From positions 62,001 through 126,000 of the forward strand of contig JAECUM010004313.1 of assembly GCA_016617855.1 (NCBI GenBank): DNA of 64,000 nucleotides, in the 5' to 3' direction. This document shows, in pieces, positions 11,411 through 22,390 of the stretch. The notes beneath the pieces are model-generated. The model was given only the letters and a program-made list of their open reading frames with translations. It was not told the origin of the DNA and did no database searches. Origin of the DNA: Megalonaias nervosa (taxonomy: Eukaryota > Mollusca > Bivalvia > Unionida > Unionidae). How positions within the stretch are numbered: the first letter of the stretch is position 1; every line of letters starts with the position of its first letter. The translations under genes were made by a program, and so were the position numbers.

Positions 11411-12289
11411 TGTTATGTATATTTAATTCAATTATTTGTTTGTTAGTTTTAATTTTTTTAATTTCATTACATGCTATTGTAATGTAACATTGAGTTCAGT
11501 TCTGTTTGACTAGACTGATTTTTTTATTTTTTATTTCATTGACGTAAACAACTAACATTGTATCTAGTTTCTGACCTCGTTTCAGAATGAGTGACGGTTT
11601 TGGTAAACAACCTTTCTTATTTATTTTATCTTTCTCAAAGTAAGAATCTTTAAATTAAGTCAAGGTCATACCTGGATTACTTGACGAGTAGCATACAAAC
11701 TTCTATTTTTTTCCTCAGAAGAATAAACTTTTGACCCTCATCAGGGAATCTGTTTTGCGTCTTTGCGTATAACTGTTGTTTTTGATGGAAGTTTATCAAT
11801 CGGGCTCCAAACAATTGACACGTTAAGTTGCTATTATGTTGTGACCAGTTTGGGTTGAAGTTTTATTTTCTTCAAATTATCGAATTCAAGTGATTCTTTT
11901 CCCTGGAAATACATAAGTGCTCCTACAAAATTCTTGGATGAAGACAGTTATTGGAATTTATACTGAATTCAAGACTGGAATAATATTTTCTGTGATTCAA
12001 CAAGAGACTGTTGACACTTCAGCACTTCGCTGACCACAACAGACGTCATCGTCTTCCATTTTGGATTTCATCGGAATTTGAACCCAGTTTCATTCAGGGC
12101 TTTTTATTACTAGGACTTCTAGTTTTTAATTTTTGGATTACGTTTGGATTTGATTAGTAAAACCGTAAGTTCTTTTATATTAATTTTTTCACTTTGTATT
12201 CTAGGGAAATAAATTATTTGTTAAATTTTACAAAGCTTGTTGTCTTCACTCTTTTCTGTTACTTATTTTAAGAGCATAGACTCGTAACG
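11411..12289 (+). mobile_element. 3' LTR of Gmr1-like element
   Basis: A purine tract GATGGGAAAG (11401-11410) immediately precedes TGTTATGTATATT, as expected for the second-strand primer. The LTR ends near CTCGTAAC. It is related to the solo LTRs at 52995 and 60081, sharing for example the AAGCTTGTTG block near the 3' end. The 5' partner is the inverted copy at 6338-7216. Confidence 0.8.
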
Positions 12290-13005
12290 GATGAAAGTGT
12301 ACTAGCTTTTTATAATTCCTTGTGATTATTCTTATTGAAGACAGATTCATGTTTGAACCCGATTATCACGTAATACGATAGCGTCTTCCTTAATTGAGAA
12401 TAGTTATAACTTTTGATCAGGTGTTTTCTTGTGCCTGTATACATAACATATTCGGTGATGTTTTGTACTAAAACTCGCTGAAGTTTATGATTCATATATT
12501 ACACGCATCACTTGTGAAATTTTAGCTGATTCCAGTAATGTTGCTGGGTCTATTAGTGCTGGCCAAGCTTAACGGCTGAGGAATCAATGGTTCCTGCTCC
12601 AACCCGTGCTAATATTGTGTGATGGAAACTGTGTATTAATAAAGGCAGTGAATTCTATACATTCCTAACCAGTGTGTCCGGTAAGAAATGTATAGTTTGC
12701 TTGATTCATATTTTGAGCTTCTATTTTCATTCATATTGTTTAAATAATTAAAGACACACGTATCATTTAGACATGAACATTGGTTTAAACAAAAAAAGTA
12801 GGACACTACAAACATTGTACGGCAATCCTCTTTAATAGTGGCTGTTAATCACCTGCGAGTAAATTGAAACGAGTTGGGAATATGTTGAGTGAAATGAGGA
12901 ACAACCAACAAGAGCTAATGTATACATTTCAGTTTATTTGCAGTTGATCAAAGTCATTAATATATTTTACTTAGCAGTTTTACCGACCATAAACGTGTTC
13001 TTTTT

Positions 13006-13036
<31 letters not shown>

Positions 13037-13276
13037 GGTTGGTTTATCTGTTAGTTTTACCATCTAGTGACATCGTCGAATGCCACAAGCGAAAATCCGC
13101 TATCCTCGTTAGTTAGTTACCATCTAGTGACATCGTCGAATGCCACAAGCGAAAATCCGCTATCCTCGTTTTTCAGGTTCTTTTGTTCGCAGCGTGCGAC
13201 GATGGTTCAGAGAGACAGAGTCAGACAGAGATGGAGATCCACTGAGGTAGCACTTACATACTGGATGACCCATCAT

Positions 13277-13341
<65 letters not shown>

Positions 13342-13692
13342 TCATAGTTACTGACCAACCAACATAATGAGAACGAAAGAGAAACGGAGAGAGAACTTCA
13401 GACATTTTAAATGCCTTAAAATTATCTGATTTAGAACCTTATTATAAGTTTAATATCAACAACAAAAAGCAACAAAAAATACAACAACAAAAACTAAAAC
13501 AAAGCAATCCTATAGATTAAAGGATATGTGTGCCACCTAAGCAATGAATAGCAGTACGGCCTCCTTCCTCTAGAGACACTATTGGAACTCTCTATCACAA
13601 GTATCGTAGAACACTAGAAAGATTTGATGTAAATTGTACACATACAGTTATAACGACTCAGTTTCCTCTATGTTGGTACCATTCCAGTGGCC
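12290..13692. repeat. Host-like spacer with (CT)n, 60-bp duplication and (GA)n
   Basis: No gene is seen. A (CT)n run lies at about 13010-13036 and a (GA)n run at about 13283-13338. Between them a 60-bp unit containing CATCTAGTGACATCGTCGAA is present twice in tandem (about 13057-13176). Confidence 0.6.
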
Positions 13693-13697
13693 TAAGT

Positions 13698-13896
13698 AGC
13701 AGCAGAGAGGGTGAACAGACCATTTTTGTTCGAGACCTTATTTATTAAAAATAAGGGTTCTTACGAAGGCTGAAAAAATAAGGTCACCGAAAAAACCACA
13801 ACCTAGTTACTTTATCTCTGACGCGCGTTTTTATTTGTTTATTTTACGCGTTGGTCACTCAGTATTGGTCGTTCACCCTCTCTGCTGCTGTAAATT
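13698..13896 (+). repeat. Left terminal inverted repeat of element B
   Basis: 199 bp, pairing with 30087-30285 with a few mismatches. Within the repeat the outer end (AGCAGAGAGGGTGAAC) recurs inverted near the inner end (GTTCACCCTCTCTGCTGCT), so each repeat can fold on itself. The ATPase stop codon (13897-13899) abuts it. Confidence 0.9.
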
Positions 13897-14561
13897 TTAA
13901 CCAAAGATTTTATCCACGCCTATACGATATCTAGATCTTGGGTCATGTAAATTTATTGTTATAAATCCGAACGGAACAGCTTGTGCTTTTGAAAAGAAGT
14001 TTCTAAATTTAATCATGTCCATGTCCCCCGAACACCAGGTATAATAAATATTTGTAAAGTATAATTATCTACTCCATTAAACACAATTAAGATATTGCAA
14101 TTATCTCTGATTACTTTAGGAATTTGTGTGTATTTTTGAGTTAAATAAATAAATGTCTGTATTTTTGTGACGGCCCCGCGAAAATATCCGAGCTGGATTT
14201 GATTATCCAGCATCACATCATCGTATACTACGAGATTATTGATGCATCGATCAAGATCATCTATGGATGGAGCTTCATCAATATCGGTGATAAAATCAAT
14301 AGCATCATTATCAGGATACATCAGCGACTTTGCATTTTCATTAAAATCTTTAAGTACTTCGTAACATCGTTGATCATCTACAGATGGTGCTACTAAATAT
14401 AGTTTATCCCACTTTAGCCATCGCATTATCAGATTAAGTAATAATTGCGTTTTACCAGACCCAGATGGGCCAAGTATAATTGCTCTGATAGAATTTGGTA
14501 GCGCTGGATGATGCTTAACTGACTCTTGTTTTCGTGTCGCTGAGAAATCAATTATATCCAT
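13897..14561 (-). pseudogene. Packaging ATPase (FtsK/A32-like), element B
   Basis: The product would pump DNA into the capsid. The start at 14561 (MDIIDFSATRK) is chosen because the upstream extension overlaps the divergent PLA2 gene. Walker A is GPSGSGKT and Walker B is LVVYDDVMLD. The frame ends early near 14013; a shifted frame continues with CSGDMDMIKF and ITINLHDPRSRYRIG, matching the A fragment at 1190-1321, so a frameshift lies at about 14040-14080. About 220 residues, the usual size for Polinton ATPases. Only 11 bases separate its start from the PLA2 start. Confidence 0.85.
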
Positions 14562-14572
14562 ATAATAATAAT
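14562..14572. promoter_or_regulatory. 11-bp gap between divergent start codons
   Basis: The ATPase (minus) and PLA2 (plus) ATGs face away from each other with only an AT-rich 11-bp gap of TATAATAATAA type. Promoters and 5' leaders of each gene must therefore lie within the other's coding sequence, or the starts are used on longer transcripts. Seen directly; the regulatory meaning is inference. Confidence 0.4.
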
Positions 14573-15073
14573 ATGAATTTATATTGCGTTCGATGTAGAG
14601 CGCATACGTCCATAAGTGGATTAACGACAATAATAACAAAAAATAACAGGCGCGCACTTACAGGCAGGTGTGTGAAATGTGGTACAAAAAAATTCAAATT
14701 TATTTCATTAAAGACAGGTGGAGATATCGCTGCTTCTTTAAATAAATTACCAGGAGCTCCATGGGCAAAGTATCCTGGTGAAAAACATCTACCCGGATAT
14801 AATTATTGTGGTCCTGGAACTCGTCTCGATATCCGACTCGATAACCGAGACCAACCAAAACCTGGAGAGTATCCAATAAATAAGACTGATCAAGCGTGTC
14901 AAGTTCACGATGTCGCGTATAAAAGTAATGATTTACAACAACGACATATTGCAGATGTAAAATTAATTCATGCCATAAATAATATAAAAGATAAATCATT
15001 TCGAGAAAGATTAGCTGCTTTTCTGATAAAAACTGGTATGAAAGGTAAAATAATGTTAGGGGCTGGTAATTAA
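14573..15073 (+). CDS. Zinc-ribbon plus phospholipase A2 protein, element B
   Basis: About 166 residues from the ATG at 14573. The N-terminus has two CxxC pairs (CVRC and CVKC) typical of DUF5679-like zinc ribbons. The C-terminal half has the parvovirus-type PLA2 signature: a calcium-loop YCGPGTRLD and a catalytic CQVHDVAY, with a downstream Asp helix. In parvoviruses this domain breaches endosomal membranes at entry; a similar capsid-borne role is inferred here. The frame is open. It is followed 4 bp later by the integrase frame. Element C has the paralogue at 42768-43208. Confidence 0.85.
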   Translation: MNLYCVRCRAHTSISGLTTIITKNNRRALTGRCVKCGTKKFKFISLKTGGDIAASLNKLPGAPWAKYPGEKHLPGYNYCGPGTRLDIRLDNRDQPKPGEYPINKTDQACQVHDVAYKSNDLQQRHIADVKLIHAINNIKDKSFRERLAAFLIKTGMKGKIMLGAGN

Positions 15074-15077
15074 TCAA

Positions 15078-16095
15078 TTGATTATGATAATGGAATCTGT
15101 TTATTATAACCCAAGAGGATATTGGAGAGGTAAAGCAGCGATTAGTAAACTTGCTGAAGCAGCAAAAGTCTCACGTGATGTTGCTGCAGCGTGGTTAGCA
15201 CGACAGGCAATATGGCAAATCTATCTACCACCACCTAAAAAAATTCAGTATGCACATTTTGATGTTAGTACCCCTAATGAAGTTCATCAAGCAGATATTT
15301 TGTTTTTACCACACGATACCATTAAAACTGGCAGACGTCAATACACATACAGATACGCGTTAACCGTCGTTGACGTTGCAAGTAGATATAAAGAAGCAGA
15401 ACCACTATCAACCAAAACAGCGACTGAAGTTGCATCTGCGTTTGAACGTATTTATCAACGAGGATCCGGACCACAAGGTGGTCTACGATGGCCACAACTG
15501 CTACAGGTTTATCCTGGCAAAGAATTTCTTGGTGCAGTATCATCGTTGATGAAGCGACATAACGTTAAAATCAGACGAGGACACACGGAAATTCATCGTG
15601 ATCAGGCAATCGTTGAACGATTTAATCGAACACTTGCTGAGCGGTTATTTGGATACCAATACGCGAGGGAAATATCCGCTGACTTTAAATCCACGGAGAG
15701 ATCTCGTGAATGGGTTGCAAGGTTACCGAGTGTGATAGCTGCGTTAAACAACGAAGTGACTTGTGCAACTTCTATGAAACCTTCTAATGCGATCAAAAAA
15801 AAAATATATACCCATTAGCGATGGCTACGGACAACGTAAATCGTCCTCTCAAGCAGTACTAGGTAATGTTACCGTAAGATATTTATATGAACCTGGTGAA
15901 CTTGAAGGAGGTAGAAAAAGAGCAACTGATCCTATCTGGAGTGTGACCACACACAAAATTTCTAGCGTGGTAAGGTCTACAGGTAGACCCGCAATCTACA
16001 GATTAGATTCAACTGCTCCTCAGCGTGGATTTGTACGCGAACAATTACAAATAATTCCTATAGATACACAATTACCACCGCGTTCACTTTTATAA
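15078..16095 (+). pseudogene. Retroviral-type (rve) integrase, element B
   Basis: The start lies 4 bp after the PLA2 stop; a second ATG at 15090 is equally possible. The core carries the first Asp in HQADILFLPHD and the catalytic Glu in DQAIVERFNRT. Where the second catalytic Asp is expected the sequence reads QVYPGKEF, with Tyr in that place, so the enzyme would be inactive even if full length. The frame breaks in the A-run at about 15797-15806 and resumes (15787-16095) with a C-terminal DNA-binding region. It overlaps tail to tail with the polymerase fusion gene. This integrase is distinct from that of element C. Confidence 0.8.
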
Positions 16096-19000
16096 ACCTG
16101 CACAGCGTCCAGCGCCTCAACTTTGATTACATTCAAGACAGGTCAGCATCACATTTTCGCGTGTGTGAAAAAGATTACTATTAATTCTATCAACGGTAAA
16201 TTGTTTTGGATTATTACTTAAGTACTGCCACAGCATATTACAGTTACAACTTGCACAATGATTATTCTGTTGTTCTTTTAGTTTTATAATAAATTTAACA
16301 TCAATATCAAAGTCGCGATTATTTTTTTTGTCACATTGTTTATAGTTCGTTAATTTTTTATTGATATCGACAGCGCTGTCAGGAATTTCCTAAGTTATTT
16401 CGCAATCCATGATAACCCGGCGCAGTTGAGATATTCTTCTGACTCAAGATACTGCTAGATAAACTAAATTTGACCATTCAATACGATCATCGACAATCCA
16501 AATACTCGTATCGGTAATAGTTAATCCCTGCGACGAGTGAATCGTTATAGCGTATCCTAACGTCCACGGCGATTTATTAATACTTAACGTGCTCTCAACA
16601 ACATCAACAACGACTAAAACAATATCATTTAATACAAGATTTTGTATTCCACCACCAGGAATCTCAACGTCAATATTCTGTCGTCGAGTATCTGCTGGGC
16701 GATAACACAAAGGTACAGGTAGATTTTAAAAATTTTCTTTTTGTAACGTAAATAATTGTTGTTGAAGCGTATCGCGAACTATTTTTCTACTCGCAACTAT
16801 CAAATCAGCAGGTCTCCATAAAGCCCAAAAATTATTCATATATGTTTCTGGAATTACTTTACGCATTATTTCACATTGTATTTTATCTGGCTGTAATCTT
16901 ATTAACTTTTTAAACTCTTTTAATGATTTATCAATAGCTCTATGGTCATTAGTTATTTCTTCGTAATAATTTACAAATGTTTTCAGCCACTCATGTGGAG
17001 ACGATCCAACAAAAGGTGGCGGTTGACCATGATCGCCTCACATTATCACAGCAGTATTTTATAATAACAGCCAATCAAGAAATATTTTTAATACCTCTAG
17101 CGACACCGTGCAGATTTCGTCCCAGATAATAATTTTAGGAATGTATTTCTCACCCATCCGCGATGGAGTCCATGCGTCTCCGCACCATCTAAAGAAACTA
17201 TGATATGTACACGATTTTACTCCTCGTTCTTTTATTTCCCTGGCGAGTTTATGTGTCGGTGTCAAAACAATCATATCAGAACAATTACTAAATAATTCAA
17301 TCGCGCGTGTTGTTTTACCTGAACCACCACACCCATTAAGATAAACGGTTTTATGTCTAGCTACAGGATCATATACAGATGGTGCCGATGACAATCTTGG
17401 TATTTGATTATTCTTGTAATATGTTTTCGCAATTTCAACATCGGCAGACTCAGAATAACTAATTATATCCTCGTGTTTTATTCTCCATTAGCCCCATGAT
17501 GCATGATCGTTAATACGCAATTGTTTTAACGAATCCGCATATTTTTTGTTTATATAAAATGAATCTGTCGCGACTCTGACTGCGTAACGAGGAAATCTGT
17601 TAATCATCGATAATAAATTTATGAAACATACGCTAGCATCGAAGATCTTAAATGAGTAAACTGCGGTGACTCGCCATCAGTAAAGCTCACAATTGTACCT
17701 AATTTAGTTCCGTCTGATAAATAAACATTACTGCGACCTATAAATGTGTTTTTCTCCGTTGTATCAGCGATTATAAAATCGAGTTCAGCATCGTCCATGA
17801 TTAATCTTGTACATTCTCGTTTATGATCATATGATCCTCTTTGCGGAAATTTACCGATTATTTTTCTGCCGAGATCTATTGCAAATTTTTCATCACACTC
17901 TTTCCTGGATTCACTAACAATATCATCTTCAGAATTGGGAAAATCTCCTCCAGCATCATTAAATACATCCGGTTCTGGCAACCAGACTTGATACTGCACG
18001 CGGTATGATATAATTGCTTCACTTACGCATAACGACATTAAAATTCGCGCATCAAGCATATACTTTATTAGTACTATTGGAGGCCAACATTTTTCTGAAA
18101 AATGTCTCCCAAACCACGCATAAACAATCGGATGGAGATCCTCGTAAAACTCGAACGACTCTATACAGGCGAATCCGGTTAAATCAGCAGGTCCTTGGGG
18201 GAGGGGTCCGTTTATCGCTACTCTGGTCATCTCGTGTGTGCGATGTCCAAATCTCTTAAAGTATTCAGAACATTCTCCGTATCCAAGAAAACTTCCAGGA
18301 TAACACGCTACCATATCAACTGAGATAACGTCATTATAATCGTATTTAGTGTTCCACAATCCACTGTGTCCGTATTCGATACAACTTTTCTGGACATCTT
18401 CAAGAAATTCCAATCGTGTCGGTTTCCATGAATTTTTCTCCTGAGCGCAGTGAGCAGCAATTGATGGAACGGTAAAACAGTTATTAAGTAATTGTTCAAC
18501 CTTAATATCATCAGATGTATATTCATGCCAAAGGCGTTGTGCAAGATTTTTCATTTCTTCATGGAGAGATTCTGTACGATAAATATCACCATTAGACCGT
18601 ACAAACTGATCATGATAATCATATTCCGAACTCTGAAACAGCCACACAGATACAGGGTCAATTTTACTGATATTTCTGATAGCATCAAATACATGACCAT
18701 TATAAAATTTAACCGTTCTGTCTCGTGGAAATATTGTTACTGCCACAGTCCATGCATGTGCGTTATGATCAATAATATCTATCGAAGCTCCTCTTGATTT
18801 ATATTTTGGTTTGTATAAAATCTCTCCGGTTAACGTCTTCACCGTTATTGGGAATTTTAATTTCTTTCCCAGCTCGGCAACGTCGCTGATATACGCTCCG
18901 GTATCCTTAACTGTTTCTGCCCAGGTGTTTATTTTTTTACGTCGTAAATCCGTTAAACCGTTTCCGCGTATCGCGTTTGTGAAGTGTTCTATAACCCGTT

Positions 19001-19520
19001 CAGCTACGCAATTTATCCTTGACAGTTTCATGGGTTTGAGATCCCCAACGTCAGGTTTATTATTTAACGGATATACCGCGTATACAACTGCAGTCACAGG
19101 GTATGATCGCTCGTAATACGGTTTGTCAATACCAGTAAGTATTCCTGGTCTGGAATTTTTACTAAGAACAATATTATCTCCTGACCTATGGACAGAATCA
19201 CGTTTGTCACGAATAATCCAAGTGTCATCGTTTGTCTTTACAATAAATTTTATTAAAATAAAATATTTCTGTCCAAGGTAATCAATAATCTCTCTTCCTC
19301 GTTTGTCATTCATCACATTAACATTATTTCCAATTCTGAATGTAGACCACACATGAGCCGCACCATCGTCGCGAAATTCCTTTTTGGCCTCACGGATACG
19401 TTTTGTTATATCCTTATTCGTTAAAGCTAGATCTTGCATAGAAAAACTAAATTTATAATTCTGCAGTCTGTCAAGATCAAATCTAGCTGCGGAATGTTCA
19501 ATCGCGGATAATTCCTGCAT
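16090..19520 (-). pseudogene. DNA polymerase B-SF1 helicase-Cys nuclease-like fusion, element B
   Basis: One continuous minus-strand coding region of about 1140 codons, interrupted by lesions. The first 633 codons are open and hold polymerase motif A (DMVACYPGSF, about 18288-18320). A frameshift near 17625 leads to motif C (ATDSFYI, about 17551-17571). The same region runs on into an SF1 helicase: GCGGSGKTT (about 17310-17334), IIWDEI, GDHGQPPPF (motif III) and IHSSQGLT. The tail carries HCASCNCN, FTVDRI and CLECNQ, an HNH/endonuclease VII-like zinc unit. Stops at 17488-17490, 17038-17040, 16726-16728 and 16444-16446 and more than one frameshift disable it. PolB is expected in a protein-primed Polinton; its fusion to helicase and nuclease modules is unusual. 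It shares the last bases with integrase on the other strand. Confidence 0.8.
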
Positions 19521-19572
19521 TATTATAATTAGGACAAATATATATTTAATTGAATTTTAATCTTTTTTGTAT

Positions 19573-19812
19573 ATGATTCAAACAAAGAATCGATGCCATT
19601 GGCTTATGATCGGATATACTTCTCCCTGTAACAAAGCATGCGTAAACGAATTCTGCGGCTTTCACATGCAATGCGTTAGACAAAGTAGTTTTGGACCAAA
19701 ACCGTGTATGCGGTGTGGTGTTTGAGTCAGAGGAAAAACTCAGTTGTGTGTACAATGCGGTGGTAAAAAATACAGAGAGTTGAAACGATGTTACGATAAA
19801 AAAACACCATGA
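19573..19812 (+). pseudogene. Small Cys-rich zinc-binding-like protein with in-frame TGA
   Basis: 79 codons from ATG to stop with one in-frame TGA at 19723-19725. Cysteine pairs CMRC and CVQC on either side of the stop suggest a zinc ribbon or knuckle. It is divergent from the polymerase fusion gene, 52 bp away. It could equally be scored as two short frames. The function is unknown; zinc binding is inferred from spacing. Confidence 0.45.
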
Positions 19813-19903
19813 CATTGTCAGGTGAATCTCCTATAAAGACCGAAGAAGATTATCTCGCTAGATTTTCAAAATAATGATTTAAACAAATAATATTAGTATA
19901 TAA

Positions 19904-20410
19904 ATGGAGCAAAATGAGTTTGTGGCGCATCCAATCATCACCAATTATGAAGCATCTCGTGATGGTGTAATTAGGCACTGTAGATTAAAGAAACCAGTCG
20001 GTAAGGTCGATAAATTTGGTTATCTTAGATTTAATACCAATGGAAATAAAAGTTATTTCTCACATAGGTTCGTGTTCGAGTGTTATTTTGGAATCATTAA
20101 AGATGGACGTGTAATTGATCACATTGATGGAAATCCCAAAAATAACTCGCTTGATAACTTGCGAATTGTTACACAGAGTCAAAATTGCAAGTCCGGAAAT
20201 ACTGGCGGCGTACGATACGCAAGGGCTATTAAGGCCGTAAATGCAGATGGTGAAGAAATTATATTTAATTCTATGAATTCTGCTGGTAAATACTTTATCA
20301 TAGCATCACCTTCAGTAAAATGCGTGGCAGATAATATCACGAGATCTGCTTTTTCAATGAGATTTGGACAACGAATCAGGTTCACCTATCTACCAGAACC
20401 TTCCTCATGA
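19904..20410 (+). CDS. HNH endonuclease (HNH_3/NUMOD-like), element B
   Basis: 168 residues, open. An N-terminal repeat-like block (HPIITNYEASRDGVIRH) resembles modules that precede HNH domains in homing-type enzymes. The HNH core reads VIDHIDGNPKNNSLDNLRIVT, with the His-Asn-Asn pattern complete. A C-terminal NUMOD-like segment (AVNADGEEIIFNSMNSAGKY) probably binds DNA. A related but broken gene is in element C (40222-41051). It may be a passenger homing-type gene or a viral accessory nuclease. Confidence 0.8.
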   Translation: MEQNEFVAHPIITNYEASRDGVIRHCRLKKPVGKVDKFGYLRFNTNGNKSYFSHRFVFECYFGIIKDGRVIDHIDGNPKNNSLDNLRIVTQSQNCKSGNTGGVRYARAIKAVNADGEEIIFNSMNSAGKYFIIASPSVKCVADNITRSAFSMRFGQRIRFTYLPEPSS

Positions 20411-20436
20411 ACCAGTATCTTTTTGCTTGTCAAAAT

Positions 20437-21285
20437 TTATATTATACTATATAAAATGAAATTTATCAAGATTATTAAGATTTCTTGATTTTAGTCGTGT
20501 AAATATCCCATCAGATTTATGAAATTGTTTGAGTTTCTTGATTTAGTCTTGAAAATACCCCATCAAAATCAGTGAAATTTGTTAGCTTTTCTCAATCGTT
20601 TCATGTCAAACCCCTTGCAGATTTATAAAATTCAATCAGATTTATCAGATTTATTCAGTTTTATAAAAAAATATATATTATATTATAGAAAATGAAATTC
20701 GGCGAAATTGTTAAGATTTCATGATTTTATCATGTAAATACACATCAGATTTAGCAAAATATTTAAGATTTTTTGATTTAGTCGTGCAATCACCCCATCA
20801 AAATCAGTGAAATTTATTCAAATTCCTCAATCGTTTCATGTCAAACCCCCAGCAGATTTATGAAATTCAATCAGATTTATCAGATTTATTCAGTTTTATA
20901 AAAAATATATATATATATAATGAAATTCAGTGAAATTGTTCGCTTTTCTCGATCTTTTCAAGCCAAACTCCCATCAGATTTATGAAATTGTTAAGATTTC
21001 TTGATTTTGTCGTGAAAACACCCAATCAAAATCAGTGAAATTTGTTCAAATTCCTCAATCGTTTCATGCCAAACCCCCAGCAGATTCACGAAATTTAATC
21101 AGATTTATCAGATTTTTTCGGTTTTATAAAAAATATGCCAAAAATCATATTATATTATATAAAATGAAATTTATCAAGATTATTAAGATTTCTTGATTTT
21201 ATCGTGTAAATATCCCATCAAAATCAGTGAATTTTGTTCAAATTCCTCAATTTCAGTCGTGCAAATTACCCTACAACAATTGAGA
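20437..21285. repeat. Tandem array, about 235-bp unit, roughly 3.5 copies
   Basis: Successive copies begin near 20437, 20690, 20918 and 21160. They share blocks such as CAGATTTATGAAATTC, CCATCAAAATCAGTGAAATT and CAATCGTTTCATG, and end in TTTTATAAAAAATATATAT. Smaller internal repeats of CAGATTTAT also occur. It is non-coding and lies inside element B. Confidence 0.8.
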
Positions 21286-21534
21286 ATTTTCAATAATTTC
21301 ATCGTTGTATAAATAATGATGCTATTATGTACATTATTCTATAAAATCTCAATAATATTTATATTTTCTACGTTCTTATGCGACCCAGCAGTTTGTACAT
21401 GAGATTATTTTTAGAAATGAGCTGGCATTGCGTGTTTGTATAGCTATCGATTATTTTAGTATCCTTGGCAACGTCTGATTAATACAGACTTTAGCTGTGG
21501 GTTTTGTGTAATGCAGTTTCAAGCATTTGGAAAC

Positions 21535-21650
21535 TGAAAATAAATTCCGATTTTATTAAGAAATTCACAATAAATTCTGATTTTATTAAGCAATTCACAA
21601 TAAATTCTGATTTTATTAAGAAATCCACAATAAATTCTGATTTTATTCTG
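21535..21650. repeat. Short tandem repeat, about 30-bp unit, 4 copies
   Basis: Four near-identical copies of a unit containing AATAAATTCTGATTTTATT. Non-coding. Confidence 0.8.
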
Positions 21651-21710
21651 TTACGCTAAGTACATTATGCGCTAACTATATACTAATATTTTCATTATGT
21701 ATACATACTG

Positions 21711-22390
21711 AAGTCCGGTGGCCGATTGCTAACGTGCTTGGACTCTCATGCTCAAGGTCCGTGTTTCGAATCTCGTGAATGGCAAATGTCTACGAAGGCA
21801 ATATTATGCCAAAAAATTTATTTAATTGGAGCCGAAGGCCGCCCCGTTCTACGTTTCAATAGAGATTTACACACTTTCCCACTATGTCAACACGTGGTGG
21901 GTGGACTTTTGCACTCCCCCGGGTTTATTATATGGGGAGGGTGTGCAAGTTTATATTGAAACGTAGAAAAAAGGCCCTAGGATAAGTTAGTTAAGTTTAC
22001 ATGTAACTGTGCCGTCCTAGAGTTAACGTTCTTAGAATTAAGTTTATATATAACTGTGCCGTCCTAGAGTTAACGTTCTTAGAATTAAGTTTATATGTAA
22101 CTGTGCCGTCCACAACAAAACCTTGTATATAATTGCTGTAAATATGCTTGCTGTAGATACGTTACTATAAGTACGTTACTGTAAATATGCTTGATTTGGG
22201 GGGGGGGGGTACATAAAATCGCAATGCCTAGACAGCCCTCTGAATTTCTAATATTTCGTTTCGATTAGGAATTCGCTGGGGGGGGGTGTGTCTATGCTAA
22301 TGCGTCCATAGGATAAGTTTATATGTAACTGTGCTGTAAAAACGATACTGTAATTAAGATTCTGTGTTTTGTGCTGTCCTTAATTAAGAT
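21711..22390 (+). repeat. Repeat cluster: SINE-like head, 55-bp tandem unit, MITE fragment
   Basis: A tRNA-like head with a box B-like GTTTCGAATC lies at about 21711-21785. Three tandem copies of a unit of about 55 bp containing AACTGTGCCGTCCTAGAGTT occupy 21975-22110. The segment at 22200-22312 matches, reversed, the MITE-like sequence at 338-547. I see no gene. It appears to be host repeats inserted in element B. Confidence 0.5.

Noticed and set aside
13160..13405. Open frames over the (GA)n/(CT)n run
   Set aside because: Their length comes from the microsatellite; there is no conserved sequence outside the repeat.
13692..13698. 6-bp target duplication of element B
   Set aside because: Only TAAGT repeats exactly next to the terminal repeats; the sixth base differs on either side.
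20437..21285. CRISPR-like array
   Set aside because: Units are about 235 bp, contiguous and AT-rich, without spacers; the sequence is eukaryotic.
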